The notes under the pieces were generated by a model. The model did not search any database. It was given only the letters and a program-made list of their open reading frames with translations, and was not told the origin of the DNA. The position numbers were made by a program, and so were the translations under genes. A stretch of DNA of 64,000 nucleotides from DATKDF01 sp963752045 (lineage in GTDB: Bacteria > Acidobacteriota > Vicinamibacteria > Vicinamibacterales > SCN-69-37), in the NCBI GenBank assembly GCA_963752045.1, contig CAVVWN010000008.1, forward strand, positions 248,001 through 312,000. Reading direction: 5' to 3'. The first letter of the stretch is position 1. Each line of letters opens with the position of its first letter. Positions 1 to 10,185 of the stretch are shown piece after piece.

Positions 1-1152
1 CTCATGGAGCGAGGCTTCGTGTCGGCGCTCGCGCTCAATGGCGCCGGGCTGATTCACGACTTCGAAGTGGCGCTTTCCGGCTCCACGTCTGAAGATGTCG
101 ACGCGGCGCTTGGACCGGGGGAGTTCGGCATGGCGGAGGAGACCGGCCGCGAGCTGAACGACGTCATCACGGCCGGCGTCTCCGGCGGGCTCGGGTTGGG
201 GCAGTCGGTGGGCGCGCATCTTCTCGCGCGCAAGCCGCCTTTTGGCCACCTGTCGCTCGTCGCCGCGGCGGCCCGGCTCGACATTCCCGTGACCGTGCAC
301 GTCGGCCTGGGCACCGACATCATCCACATGCACCCGTCGGCGTCCGGCGAGTCGATTGGCGCCGGCAGCCTGCGCGACTTCCGGTATCTGGCCTCGTTCG
401 TCTCGAAAATGGCCGGCGGCGTCTACCTCAATTGCGGCTCGGCGGTCCTGCTGCCCGAGGTCTTCCTCAAAGCCGTGTCGCTCGCGCGCAATCGCGCCAT
501 CCCGCTCGACGGACTGACCACGGTCAACATGGACTTCCTCAGGCAGTACCGGCCGGAGACGAACGTCGTCCGAAGGCCGGTGGCGGGCATCGGCAAGGGG
601 TATTCGCTCACCGGCCACCACGAGATCATGCTCCCGCTCCTTGCAGCCGCGGTGATCTCGGGTATGGCGACGGGTACGACAGGTACGACAGGTACGACAG
701 CACAGGTACGACGGGTACGACGGGTACGACGGGTACAACGGGTACAACGGGTCCGACAGGTACGCGGTAGCCGCCTGCCGATCGCCCTCGTCCGGGCCGC
801 ACCCACGCACCCACGCACCCCCGGACCGTCGGACCCCCGGGACCTCCGGACCTTCGGACCTTCGGACCCTCGGACCCTCGGACCCTCGGACCCTCGGACC
901 CTCGGACCCTCGGACCCTCAGGACCCTGTTATGATTGGTTGTTCTGCCGGTGTAGCTCAGTTGGTTAGAGCATGCGGCTCATATCCGCAGGGTCCGGGGT
1001 TCAAGTCCCTGCACCGGCACCATTCTTTTCGGGGCCCCCGCAGGACAGGGGGCCAGGGTCCCCATGCTGCATCGCGTAGCCGCCACGATTCGTCGGCGAG
1101 CCCTCTTCGCCGCCGAGGATCGCGTGGCGGTCGCGGTTTCGGGCGGCCCTGA
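1..1152 (+). CDS. deoxyhypusine synthase-like protein, 5' partial; 3' end uncertain
   Basis: The frame is open from the window edge, so the N-terminus is missing. Residues encoded to about 672 match the deoxyhypusine synthase family: NGAGLIHDFEVAL followed by TSEDVDAAL, then FGMAEETG, VGLGTDIIHMHP and the terminal GHHEIMLPLLAAAVI. In eukaryotes and archaea the family modifies eIF5A/aIF5A. Bacteria lack that substrate, and a cyanobacterial homologue has been linked to homospermidine synthesis, so polyamine metabolism is a reasonable inference. Family similarity stops at about 672, where a 9-bp tandem repeat begins. The frame then stays open through low-complexity Arg/Thr/Pro-rich sequence, through the tRNA gene and into tilS, ending at 1152. 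That tail is very unlikely to be the native C-terminus. The real stop was probably displaced or lost at the repeat. Family call is firm, function is not, and the 3' end is unreliable. Confidence 0.6.
   Translation, partial: LMERGFVSALALNGAGLIHDFEVALSGSTSEDVDAALGPGEFGMAEETGRELNDVITAGVSGGLGLGQSVGAHLLARKPPFGHLSLVAAAARLDIPVTVHVGLGTDIIHMHPSASGESIGAGSLRDFRYLASFVSKMAGGVYLNCGSAVLLPEVFLKAVSLARNRAIPLDGLTTVNMDFLRQYRPETNVVRRPVAGIGKGYSLTGHHEIMLPLLAAAVISGMATGTTGTTGTTAQVRRVRRVRRVQRVQRVRQVRGSRLPIALVRAAPTHPRTPGPSDPRDLRTFGPSDPRTLGPSDPRTLGPSDPQDPVMIGCSAGVAQLVRACGSYPQGPGFKSLHRHHSFRGPRRTGGQGPHAASRSRHDSSASPLRRRGSRGGRGFGRP
673..764 (+). repeat. 9-bp tandem repeat, unit GGTACGACA/G
   Basis: About ten degenerate copies of a 9-bp unit (GGTACGACA, GGTACGACG, GGTACAACG variants). 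They begin exactly where similarity of the deoxyhypusine synthase-like gene ends. Because the unit is a multiple of three it can expand without changing frame. The same unit recurs in reverse complement just upstream of truA (58768-58816). Confidence 0.9.
797..927 (+). repeat. 8-bp tandem repeat, unit GGACCCTC
   Basis: The stretch starts with ACCCACGC-type copies, passes through variable GGACC(T/C)TC units, and ends in a run of nearly identical GGACCCTC copies directly before the tRNA promoter. It holds no credible gene. Confidence 0.85.
930..935 (+). promoter_or_regulatory. extended -10 element for the tRNA gene
   Basis: TATGAT is preceded by TG plus one base, an extended -10 arrangement. 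It lies 10 bases upstream of the mature tRNA 5' end. The -35 region would fall inside the GGACCCTC repeats and shows no good match. Confidence 0.45.
946..1022 (+). tRNA. tRNA with CAT anticodon (tRNA-Met, possibly tRNA-Ile2)
   Basis: A complete 77-nt cloverleaf can be drawn. The acceptor stem GCCGGTG pairs with CACCGGC, the D-arm is TAGCTCAGTTGGTTAGAGC, the anticodon stem TGCGG/CCGCA encloses loop CTCATAT (anticodon CAT), the T-loop is TTCAAGT, and CCA is encoded (1020-1022). A fully paired first acceptor base pair argues against initiator tRNA. Elongator Met is the default reading. The C34 of a CAT anticodon is also the substrate position of TilS in tRNA-Ile2, and tilS lies 41 bp downstream, so Ile2 remains possible. 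Confidence 0.93.
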
Positions 1153-2451
1153 CTCGGTGGCGCTGGCCTGGCTCCTCCACGACCTGCAGCCCTCGGCCGG
1201 CTGGACCGTGGTCGGTCTCATCCACGTCAATCATCAACTGCGGAGCGGTGAGGCCCAGGCCGACGAGGCCTTTTGTCGGGAGCTGGCCGAACGGCTCGGC
1301 TGGCCGATCGAGGTGCGGCAGGCCGCCGTGCGCGAGCGGGCCCGCGAGGAGCGGCGTTCGCTCGAATCGACGGCCCGCGAGCTTCGATACGCCTGCTTCG
1401 AAGAGGCGGCCGATGCGCTGGGCGCCACCGTCGTCGCCACCGGGCATTCCCAGGACGATCAGGCCGAAACCGTGATGATGCGTCTGCTCACCGGTGCCGG
1501 CACGCGCGGACTTTCGGGTGTCCGCGCCCGGCGCGGACGTTACCGCCGGCCGCTCCTCGACTGCCGCCGCAGCCAGTTGCGCGACTGGCTGGTGGCCCGG
1601 CACGAGCCCTTCCGCACCGACACGTCAAACGAGGACGTGTCCATCCTGCGCAACCTCCTCCGGCGGGAGCTGATGCCGGTGGTCCATCGGGTGGCTCCCG
1701 GCGGCGTGCTGGCCCTCTCGCGGCTGGCCGACCTTGCGGCCGATGACGAGGCAGTCCTCGAGCAGCAGGCGGGCGACTGGCTGCAGAGGATCGTGCTCCG
1801 CCGAGCCGGCGGAATGGCGATCAACTCGGCGGCGCTCCAGGCCCTTCCGCCCGCCATCGCGCGCCGCGTCATCCGGGCCGTCGTGGCAGAAGTGTCGCCT
1901 GGCGCCCGGTTCGGGGCCGCCCACCTCGAAACTGTTCGACGGCTGGCAACGTCCGAGAAGACAGAGGGGAGGCTCGACCTGCCTGGAGTGCTGGTCGTGG
2001 GCCGTCCGGGGGCGCTCGTGATTCTGCCGGCGTCCCAGAAGCTGGATCGCCCGAGTCTGCGGTTCGAGTATCCGCTGGCGGTGCCCGGGTCGGTTCGTGT
2101 CGCCGAATCGGACGTCACGGTGACCGCCACGCCCCTCGAGGCGGCCCCGTCCGACGCTCTGCAGGCGGCATCCGACCGTGTCGTGCTCCAGTCGTCGGCT
2201 TTGGCCCTGCCGCTCGTGGTCCGGAACCGGCGGCCCGGTGACCGATTGAGGCCCCTCGGGGCGCCCGGGCGCCGGAAGCTCCAGGACGTGCTGGTGGATC
2301 GCAAAGTGCCGCGACGAGAACGTGATCGGATCCCCGTCGTGGTGGATCGGTCGGGACAGATCGTGTGGGTGGCCGGGATCGCCGTGGCCGACGGCTGCCG
2401 CGTCACGTCGCCCGAGACAGGCGTGGTAATCTTGGAGTTGCGGAAAAACCA

Positions 2452-2455
<4 letters not shown>
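1064..2455 (+). CDS. tilS: tRNA(Ile)-lysidine synthetase TilS
   Basis: TilS ligates lysine to C34 of the CAU-anticodon tRNA-Ile2, switching its decoding from AUG to AUA. The 463-residue product has the PP-loop ATP pyrophosphatase signature SGGPDS near residue 27, the conserved GHSQDDQAETVMMRLL segment of the catalytic domain around residues 129-144, and a C-terminal domain with NRRPGDRLRPLG typical of full-length TilS. The length fits the long bacterial form. The ATG at 1064 puts the PP-loop at the usual distance from the N-terminus. The stop overlaps the ftsH start (ATGA), indicating translational coupling. A tRNA with the CAT anticodon lies directly upstream. Confidence 0.95.
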
Positions 2456-4373
<1,918 letters not shown>

Positions 4374-4839
4374 CGACACGGAATCTGCTACGGAAAATGC
4401 CACCGTTGAGAACGTGGCGTGCATGGAGGGCCTCCGGTGCCCACAGGCCGCGGCAGCGCCTGGTCGCCGTGGCCGCGAGCGGCGCTCGCGCGGCCTCCGG
4501 CCGCTGGCGTCGGGTCCGGCCGGGCGCCGACGAGTCGCCCGCGCTTGCGTTGGACCACCGACTCGGCGGCTCGTCGGCGCCCGGTCGGCCCCGACGGGGC
4601 CACGGCGACCGGTTGACGACACGGGGCGGAGGCGCACCTCCACGGGCTCCACGTCTCCACGTTCCCCCGGCCTTGCCGTCCGGTACCGCCACAGGCATGT
4701 TCGTCATGTGCGGGCATCCCGGCACGCGACGTGACCAACTGGAATCGGGGAATCGGACCGGCCTCTGATCGCAGCACGCCCTCGCTTCATCGTTCCGCTG
4801 CCCGACGGCTCGCGCCTCGAACTGGGCGCGCGCACCCTG
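4374..4839. other. intergenic gap between ftsH and folP
   Basis: A 466-bp gap with no convincing gene. Short open frames on both strands are Arg/Pro/Ala-rich translations of GC-rich repeats with no recognisable domain. It contains the imperfect inverted repeat at 4462-4610. From 4735 the sequence is open in the folP frame and probably encodes the folP N-terminus. Confidence 0.6.
4462..4610. repeat. imperfect long inverted repeat
   Basis: The outer arms GGTCGCCGTGGCC (4462-4474) and its exact reverse complement (4598-4610) enclose a second perfect 15-bp pair, CCGGGCGCCGACGAG (4520-4534) with 4570-4584. The flanks show weaker symmetry outwards to about 4400 and 4670. The RNA would fold into a very stable interrupted hairpin. 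It could be a degenerate non-coding mobile element or a structured termination/processing region after ftsH. No transposase is nearby. Confidence 0.6.
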
Positions 4840-5637
4840 GTGATGGGCATCCTCAACGTGACGCCGGATTCGTTTGCCGACGGCGGGCGTCGGCTCGATC
4901 CCGCCGTGGCCATTGCCGCCGCGCTCCGGATGGAGGCTGACGGCGCCGACATCATCGACCTCGGCGGCGAGTCGACGCGGCCTGGCGCCGAACCCCTGCC
5001 GGTCGACGAAGAACTGCGGCGCGTCACGCCCGTGCTCGAAGGGCTGCGCGCCCGCCTGCGAGTGCCGCTCTCGATCGACACCTACAAGGCCGCCGTCGCC
5101 GAACGCGCACTCGATCTCGGCGCCGGCCTCGTCAACGACGTGAGCGGCTTCGTCTACGAACCGGCGCTTGCCAGCGTGGTGGCCCGGCGCCGGGCTGCCG
5201 TGGTCCTCATGCACAATCGCGGGCGGTCGGCCGACATGTACGCCGCCGCGAATTACGAAGACGTCCTTGCCGAGGTGGCGCGGGAGCTCGCCGAGCGGGT
5301 GCTGGCGGCCGAGTCGGCCGGCATCGACCGCGCGAGCATCATCGTCGATCCCGGAATTGGCTTTGCCAAGACGGCTTCCGACAGCCTGCGTGTGATCGCG
5401 CGACTTGCAGACCTGCATGCGCTGGGCCTGCCGCTCCTTTCGGGCCCGTCGCGAAAGTCCTTTCTCAAGGCTGCTCTCGGCGACGTGCCGCCGGCCGAAC
5501 GCGTCTGGGGAACGTCGGCCGCCGTGGCCGTCTCGGTCCTTGCCGGCGCCCACATCGTCCGCGTTCACGACGTCAAGGAGATGGTCGAGGTCGTCCGGAC
5601 GGCCGACGCCATCCGCGACCGGGCGGAAGTACACTAA
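4840..5637 (+). CDS. folP: dihydropteroate synthase FolP
   Basis: Condenses 6-hydroxymethyl-dihydropterin pyrophosphate with p-aminobenzoate in folate synthesis. The TIM-barrel signatures are clear: MGILNVTPDSFADGG, the pterin-site segment DIIDLGGESTRPGA, then INDVSG-like LVNDVSGF, DPGIGFAK and SGPSRKSF. The first usable start is GTG 4840, only one codon before MGILNVTP, whereas the family normally has 15-25 residues before this strand. The frame is open upstream to 4735 and encodes plausible FolP sequence (IVPLPDGSRLELGARTLV) without an ATG, GTG or TTG. So the gene may start at a CTG (4765), or a single-base indel may hide the true start. It sits in the tilS-ftsH-folP-cdaA-ybbR-glmM block. 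Confidence 0.92.
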   Translation: MMGILNVTPDSFADGGRRLDPAVAIAAALRMEADGADIIDLGGESTRPGAEPLPVDEELRRVTPVLEGLRARLRVPLSIDTYKAAVAERALDLGAGLVNDVSGFVYEPALASVVARRRAAVVLMHNRGRSADMYAAANYEDVLAEVARELAERVLAAESAGIDRASIIVDPGIGFAKTASDSLRVIARLADLHALGLPLLSGPSRKSFLKAALGDVPPAERVWGTSAAVAVSVLAGAHIVRVHDVKEMVEVVRTADAIRDRAEVH

Positions 5638-5679
5638 ACTGCCTGTGCCCAATGAGTTTGGGCCACGGCAGCGCCGCCC

Positions 5680-6492
5680 ATGAACCAGCTCTCCGAGCTC
5701 GTCAGCCGGATCTCCATGTGGGATGTCGTCGACATCCTGATCGTGTCGATCCTCATCTACGAGGTGCTCAAGCTCATCCGTGGCACCCGCGCGATCCAGA
5801 TGGTCATCGGTTCGCTGCTCGTGCTGCTGCTGTTCTACGTGTCACGGAACCTGCCGCTCCCGACGGTGCGGTGGCTCGTGGGCGCGCTGCTCACCTACAT
5901 CGTCTTTGCGGCCATCGTGCTGTTCCAGTCCGACATCCGGCGCGCGCTGTCGAACCTCGGTCAGGCCCCGTTCTTCCGTTACCTGTCCCGGACCAAGCGC
6001 GCCGTCGAGACGATCGAGGAGGTGGTCACGGCGGCCGAGATGCTGGCCAAGCGCCGCGTGGGTGGCATCATCGCGATCGAACGCGAGATCGGCCTGCGCA
6101 ATTTCGTCGAGAGCGGCATCCCGCTCGACGCGGCCGTGAGCTACGACCTTCTGACGACGATCTTCCAGCCGGGGACGCCGCTCCACGATGGCGCCGTCAT
6201 CATCCAGGAAGATCGGATCGCGGCGGCCTCGTGCTTCCTCCCGCTCGCGGTCCACCCCAAGCTCGATCGTGATCTCGGCACCCGTCATCGTGCGGCCATC
6301 GGGCTGACAGAGGAATCGGACGCGGTGGCCGTCGTCATTTCCGAAGAGCGGGGCGAGATCTCGCTCTCCCTGCAGGGGCGGCTTTATCGCGGGCTCTCGC
6401 CCGAAGAGCTGCGCACACGGCTGAGCGTGCTCGTCGCCCACGAACGCGGGTCACGCCCGGCCTCGGCCCTCTCGGCGGAGGTGGACGCCTGA
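5680..6492 (+). CDS. cdaA: diadenylate cyclase CdaA (c-di-AMP synthase)
   Basis: Makes cyclic di-AMP from two ATP. The 270-residue protein has three N-terminal membrane segments (about 14-32, 41-60, 67-85) followed by a DisA_N cyclase domain with both catalytic motifs, DGA (LHDGAVIIQ) and RHR (GTRHRAAIG). Length and topology fit CdaA rather than DisA. It overlaps ybbR by one base (TGATG), and glmM follows. The conserved cdaA-ybbR(cdaR)-glmM order links c-di-AMP production to peptidoglycan precursor supply. In Firmicutes, CdaR and GlmM bind and modulate CdaA. Confidence 0.95.
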   Translation: MNQLSELVSRISMWDVVDILIVSILIYEVLKLIRGTRAIQMVIGSLLVLLLFYVSRNLPLPTVRWLVGALLTYIVFAAIVLFQSDIRRALSNLGQAPFFRYLSRTKRAVETIEEVVTAAEMLAKRRVGGIIAIEREIGLRNFVESGIPLDAAVSYDLLTTIFQPGTPLHDGAVIIQEDRIAAASCFLPLAVHPKLDRDLGTRHRAAIGLTEESDAVAVVISEERGEISLSLQGRLYRGLSPEELRTRLSVLVAHERGSRPASALSAEVDA

Positions 6493-7397
6493 TGGCGTGG
6501 CATCCGTTCCGGAATCTCGGCCTGAAGGCGGCGGCCCTCGCCCTTGGCGCGCTGCTCTGGTTCACGGTCAGCAGCGAGGAAGTCGAGCGCACGATTCCCG
6601 TGCCGATCGCGATTCGCAATCTTCCGAGCGGGCTCGAGATTACCGAGCAGCCGGACAACGTGGAGGTTCGCGTGCGGGGCGCGTCGGTGGAAGTGGCCAG
6701 CCTGCAGCCCGGACAGATTTCCGTCGTGGCCGATCTCGGCGGGGCAGAGGCGCAGGACACGGTCGTGCTGCTCGAGCCTGAAGACGTGCGCGCGCCGCTC
6801 GGCGTGAGCGTCGTTCAGGTCGAGCCGAGCACCGTGGTGTTCAAGATCGAGAAGTCCGGAGTGGCCGAAGTGCCCGTCAAGCCGAACATCACGGGTCAGC
6901 CGGCGCCCGGCTACGTGGTGCGGGGCACAATCGTCGAGCCGAAGTCGGTCACGGTCGTCGGCCCGGCAAGTCGACTGCGCTCGACGACAGACGCGATGAC
7001 CGAACGGGTGTCGATCGAGGGCGCCACGCGTGACTTCGTGCAGGTCGTCGGCGTCGGCGTGAGCGACGCCATGGTCCGGTTGAGCGCGGCCCGAACGGTG
7101 CGGGTCACGGTTCGCATCGAACCGGCCTCCGACGAGCGGACTTTCAGCGGGCGCACCATCGGCCTTCGCAACGTGCTGGCCGGCCGTCAGGCCATGCTCG
7201 AGCCTTCCACGGTGGCCGTCACCGTGCAGGGGCGCGCCGCGACGCTCTCGAGCCTCCCCGAAACGGCCATCAATCCGTGGGTCAATCTCACAGGCGTGGG
7301 ACCGGGCCTGCATGAGCTGCCCGTGAACGTGGACTTGCCACTCGAAATCACGATGGTTTCGGTGCGGCCGGCAACCGTCACGGTTCGAGTGCGCTGA
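6492..7397 (+). CDS. YbbR-domain protein (CdaR-like)
   Basis: A 301-residue protein with a single N-terminal signal-anchor helix (about 10-24, KAAALALGALLWFTV) and an extracytoplasmic region built of repeated YbbR beta domains. The repeats are visible as successive stretches ending in motifs such as VEPSTVVFKIEK, RLSAARTVRVTVRIEP and RPATVTVRVR. In Firmicutes the YbbR protein CdaR interacts with and regulates CdaA. Here it lies between cdaA (1-bp overlap) and glmM (3-bp gap), so the same role is a good inference. No catalytic residues are expected. Confidence 0.88.
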   Translation: MAWHPFRNLGLKAAALALGALLWFTVSSEEVERTIPVPIAIRNLPSGLEITEQPDNVEVRVRGASVEVASLQPGQISVVADLGGAEAQDTVVLLEPEDVRAPLGVSVVQVEPSTVVFKIEKSGVAEVPVKPNITGQPAPGYVVRGTIVEPKSVTVVGPASRLRSTTDAMTERVSIEGATRDFVQVVGVGVSDAMVRLSAARTVRVTVRIEPASDERTFSGRTIGLRNVLAGRQAMLEPSTVAVTVQGRAATLSSLPETAINPWVNLTGVGPGLHELPVNVDLPLEITMVSVRPATVTVRVR

Positions 7398-7400
7398 CCG

Positions 7401-8738
7401 ATGGCGACGAAGCTCTTCGGCACCGACGGTGTGCGCGGCGTGGCCGGTACGTGGCCGCTCGACCCGCCGACCATCGCCCGCATCGGCTGCGCCATCGTCC
7501 GCGTGCTCGATCTCGATCGACCCGTCCGGCTTGTCGTCGGCCGGGACACGCGCGAGTCGGGCGAGTGGATCGAGCGGGAGCTTGCCAGGGGCGCCGCAGC
7601 GGCGGGCGCCGTGGTCACGTCCGCCGGCGTGGTGCCAACGCCGGCGGTGGCCTACATGGCCGGGTCGCTCGACTTCGATCTGGGCGTGGTCCTGTCGGCC
7701 TCGCACAACCCGTTCGGCGACAACGGCATCAAGGTCTTTTCCGGACGAGGCGAGAAGTTCGGCGAGGCCGAGGAGCAGGCCGTCGAGGCCCTCGTCGAGG
7801 ACCGCACCGTTCAGATCGCCGCCGACGCCAGGTCCCCGATTCTCGACACGGGCCTCGTCGACGCCTATCTGGCCCACGTGGCGCGCCTGCTTCCCGACGC
7901 CGGGTCGCTCCGCGGTGCGTCGATTGGCGTCGACATGGCCAACGGCGCCACGACGACCACCGCGCCTCGTCTCTTCGAGCGGCTTGGTCTCGATGTGGTG
8001 CCGCTTGGCGCAGAGCCGGACGGCCGCAACATCAATCTGGCGTGCGGTTCGACGCACCCGGCGAAGCTCTCGGCCGCCGTCCGGGACCGCGGGTGCCTGT
8101 TCGGCGTGGCCTTCGACGGTGACGGCGACCGGGCGATCTTCGTCGACGGGGCCGGGCGCGTCGTCGACGGCGATGCCGTGCTGCTCATGCTGGCGCTCGA
8201 CCTGGTCGCGCGGGGACGCCTGCCGGGGAACACCGTCGTGGCCACCGTGATGAGCAACATCGGGCTCGAGATCGCGCTCGGCCGGCACGGCATCCGCCTG
8301 CTGCGTACGGCCGTTGGCGACAAGTACGTGATGGACGAGATGCTCCGCGGCGGCTTCGTGCTCGGCGGCGAGCAGTCGGGGCATGTGATTCTGACCGAGC
8401 ATCTACCGACCGGGGACGGGTTGGCCACCGCCCTCGCGGTTCTGCGGCTGATGGATCGCACCGGTCGCGACCTGGCCAACCTGGCGTCGGAGCTTGTCAC
8501 CTATCCACAGACGCTCGTCAACGTACGGGTTCGCGAGAAGGTGCCTGTGGAGTCCGTGCCGGAGATTCAGGCGGCCGTGACTCGGGTCGAGGCGGCGCTC
8601 GACGGGCGCGGGCGCGTGCTCGTGCGCTATTCGGGAACCGAGCCGCTCCTGCGCATCATGATCGAAGGCGAAAGCCAGACGTCCGTTCAGGCCTGGGCCG
8701 AGGACATAGCCGAGTCCGTGCGGAAGGCGCTGGGATGA
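7401..8738 (+). CDS. glmM: phosphoglucosamine mutase GlmM
   Basis: Interconverts glucosamine-6-phosphate and glucosamine-1-phosphate on the way to UDP-GlcNAc. The 445-residue protein shows all four alpha-D-phosphohexomutase signatures: an N-terminal KLFGTDGVRG, the phosphoserine loop SASHNPFGDNGIK (about residues 98-110), the Mg-binding loop DGDGDR, the sugar loop GEQSGH, and the C-terminal phosphate loop RYSGTEPLLRIM. FGTDGVRG and the length near 445 separate GlmM from phosphomannomutases. It is the last gene of the cdaA-ybbR-glmM set. Its stop overlaps the earliest possible pdxJ start. Confidence 0.96.
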   Translation: MATKLFGTDGVRGVAGTWPLDPPTIARIGCAIVRVLDLDRPVRLVVGRDTRESGEWIERELARGAAAAGAVVTSAGVVPTPAVAYMAGSLDFDLGVVLSASHNPFGDNGIKVFSGRGEKFGEAEEQAVEALVEDRTVQIAADARSPILDTGLVDAYLAHVARLLPDAGSLRGASIGVDMANGATTTTAPRLFERLGLDVVPLGAEPDGRNINLACGSTHPAKLSAAVRDRGCLFGVAFDGDGDRAIFVDGAGRVVDGDAVLLMLALDLVARGRLPGNTVVATVMSNIGLEIALGRHGIRLLRTAVGDKYVMDEMLRGGFVLGGEQSGHVILTEHLPTGDGLATALAVLRLMDRTGRDLANLASELVTYPQTLVNVRVREKVPVESVPEIQAAVTRVEAALDGRGRVLVRYSGTEPLLRIMIEGESQTSVQAWAEDIAESVRKALG

Positions 8739-8752
8739 TTCGAGGTACGGCC

Positions 8753-9562
8753 ATGGTTCGCCTGTCCGTCAACGTCAACAAGATCGCCACGCTGCGCAAC
8801 GCTCGCGGCGGGTCCGTGCCGTCGGTCGAGCGCGCGGTCGTCACGTGTCTGGACGCGGGCGCGCCGGGCATCACCGTGCACCCGCGCGCCGACGAGCGCC
8901 ACATTCGCCGCACCGATGTGTACGCCATTGCCGCCATCATCGCCGAGCGTCGCCGCGCCGGCGCCTCGGCCATCGAGTACAACATCGAAGGCGATCCGCG
9001 GCCGGATCTTCTCGAGATGGTGCTCGATGTCAGGCCCGATCAGTGCACGCTCGTGCCCGTCCGGCCCGGAGAGATTACGAGCCAGGCCGGCTGGTCGCTC
9101 GACACGCTGGCCGGCCGTGTCGACGATGTCGTCAGCCGGCTCCGGCAGGCGGGCATTCGCGTCAGCCTCTTCGTCGAAGCCGACGAGCGAGCCGTCGACT
9201 GGGCGGCCGCGCGCGGGGCGGACCGCGTGGAGCTCTACACGGAGCCCTTCGCGCGGGCGTTCGAGCGCGGGGCCGGCGAGGCGCGCGAGAGCTTCGACCG
9301 CTACGCCAGGGCGGCCGGGCGTGCGCACCGGCTCGGTCTCGGGGTCAATGCCGGGCACGACCTCGACCTCGCCAACCTGACGCTGTTCAAGCACCTCCCG
9401 CACCTCGACGAGGTGTCCATCGGGCATGCGCTTGTGAGCGACGCGCTGTGGATGGGACTGGCGGCGGCGGTGGCGGCCTACCGAGCCGCGCTCGTCCGTG
9501 GTGAGGCGGGCGGTTCGGGCGATATCATGGAAGACCAGGTTCGCGGGAGGGTGAACGGATGA
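8753..9562 (+). CDS. pdxJ: pyridoxine 5'-phosphate synthase PdxJ
   Basis: Catalyses the ring-closing step of DXP-dependent pyridoxal phosphate synthesis. The sequence begins LSVNVNKIATLRNARGG as in the family, followed by ITVHPRADERHIR, EYNIEGDP, QCTLVPVRPGE, VSLFVEAD and the C-terminal GLGVNAGHDLDLANL and EVSIGHAL. ATG 8753 is preferred over the in-frame ATG 8735 (which overlaps the glmM stop) because GAGG lies 8 bases upstream of it and family members start close to LSVNVNK. The downstream TPR gene overlaps by 4 bases (ATGA). Confidence 0.93.
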   Translation: MVRLSVNVNKIATLRNARGGSVPSVERAVVTCLDAGAPGITVHPRADERHIRRTDVYAIAAIIAERRRAGASAIEYNIEGDPRPDLLEMVLDVRPDQCTLVPVRPGEITSQAGWSLDTLAGRVDDVVSRLRQAGIRVSLFVEADERAVDWAAARGADRVELYTEPFARAFERGAGEARESFDRYARAAGRAHRLGLGVNAGHDLDLANLTLFKHLPHLDEVSIGHALVSDALWMGLAAAVAAYRAALVRGEAGGSGDIMEDQVRGRVNG

Positions 9563-10170
9563 GGCTGGACGCGCTCGTATTCGGAATCTCTGGGGTCTTT
9601 TTCGGGATCGTTCTGGGGTGGATTCTCGGGAGTCAGGCGGCTGCGCCACGCGCCGGTGCTCAGCCGGCGATGGCCGCCGCTGCCGCCCCGGCCAGCCAGC
9701 CGGCGCCTCCGCCGCTCGACGCCCGCCGCGCGGCCGACCTCGAGCAGCAGGCCAACGCCCGTCCGCAGGACGCGGCCGTGCGCATCGAGCTCGGCAATCT
9801 CTACTACGATGCCGAACGGTTCGAGACGGCGATTCCCTGGTACCTCGCCGCCCTGTCGCTCGACCCGAACTCGATCGACGCCAGCACGGACCTGGCCGTC
9901 TGCTACTACTACACGAATCAGATCGATCAGGCCCTCGCGCAGCTCGACCGTTCGCTCGCCATCGATCCGCGCCACGCGAAGACGTTGCTCAACCAGGGCA
10001 TCATCCGCGCGTTCGGCCGGGAGGACCTCGCGGGAGCCACCGAGTCGTGGCAGCGCGTCGTCGAGATGTCGCCCGACAGCGAAGAAGGGCGCCGGGCGAA
10101 GCAGTTGCTCGACGGACTACAGGCGCATCCAGCCGGAGCGCCGGGCGCGACCGGCAGCAGCGGGCTCTAG
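9559..10170 (+). CDS. membrane-anchored TPR-repeat protein
   Basis: A 203-residue protein with one N-terminal hydrophobic helix (about 5-24, LVFGISGVFFGIVLGWILG), an Ala/Pro-rich linker (28-55) and about three tetratricopeptide repeats. TPR consensus positions are visible in AVRIELGNLYYDAERFETAI, then DLAVCYYYTNQIDQALAQL and the AKTLLNQGIIRAFGREDLAGA stretch. This suggests a scaffold on either side of the membrane. It is coupled to pdxJ by ATGA, but that does not indicate function. Specific role unknown. Confidence 0.8.
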   Translation: MRLDALVFGISGVFFGIVLGWILGSQAAAPRAGAQPAMAAAAAPASQPAPPPLDARRAADLEQQANARPQDAAVRIELGNLYYDAERFETAIPWYLAALSLDPNSIDASTDLAVCYYYTNQIDQALAQLDRSLAIDPRHAKTLLNQGIIRAFGREDLAGATESWQRVVEMSPDSEEGRRAKQLLDGLQAHPAGAPGATGSSGL

Positions 10171-10185
10171 CGACGGCTCACGCAG

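Noticed and set aside
797..927. CRISPR-like array
   Set aside because: Units are contiguous 8-bp repeats without spacers; no cas genes in the window.
6384..8402. Long open minus-strand frame (about 670 codons) across ybbR and glmM
   Set aside because: It is antisense to clearly conserved genes, rich in Arg, His and Ala as expected from GC-rich third positions, and has no recognisable domain.
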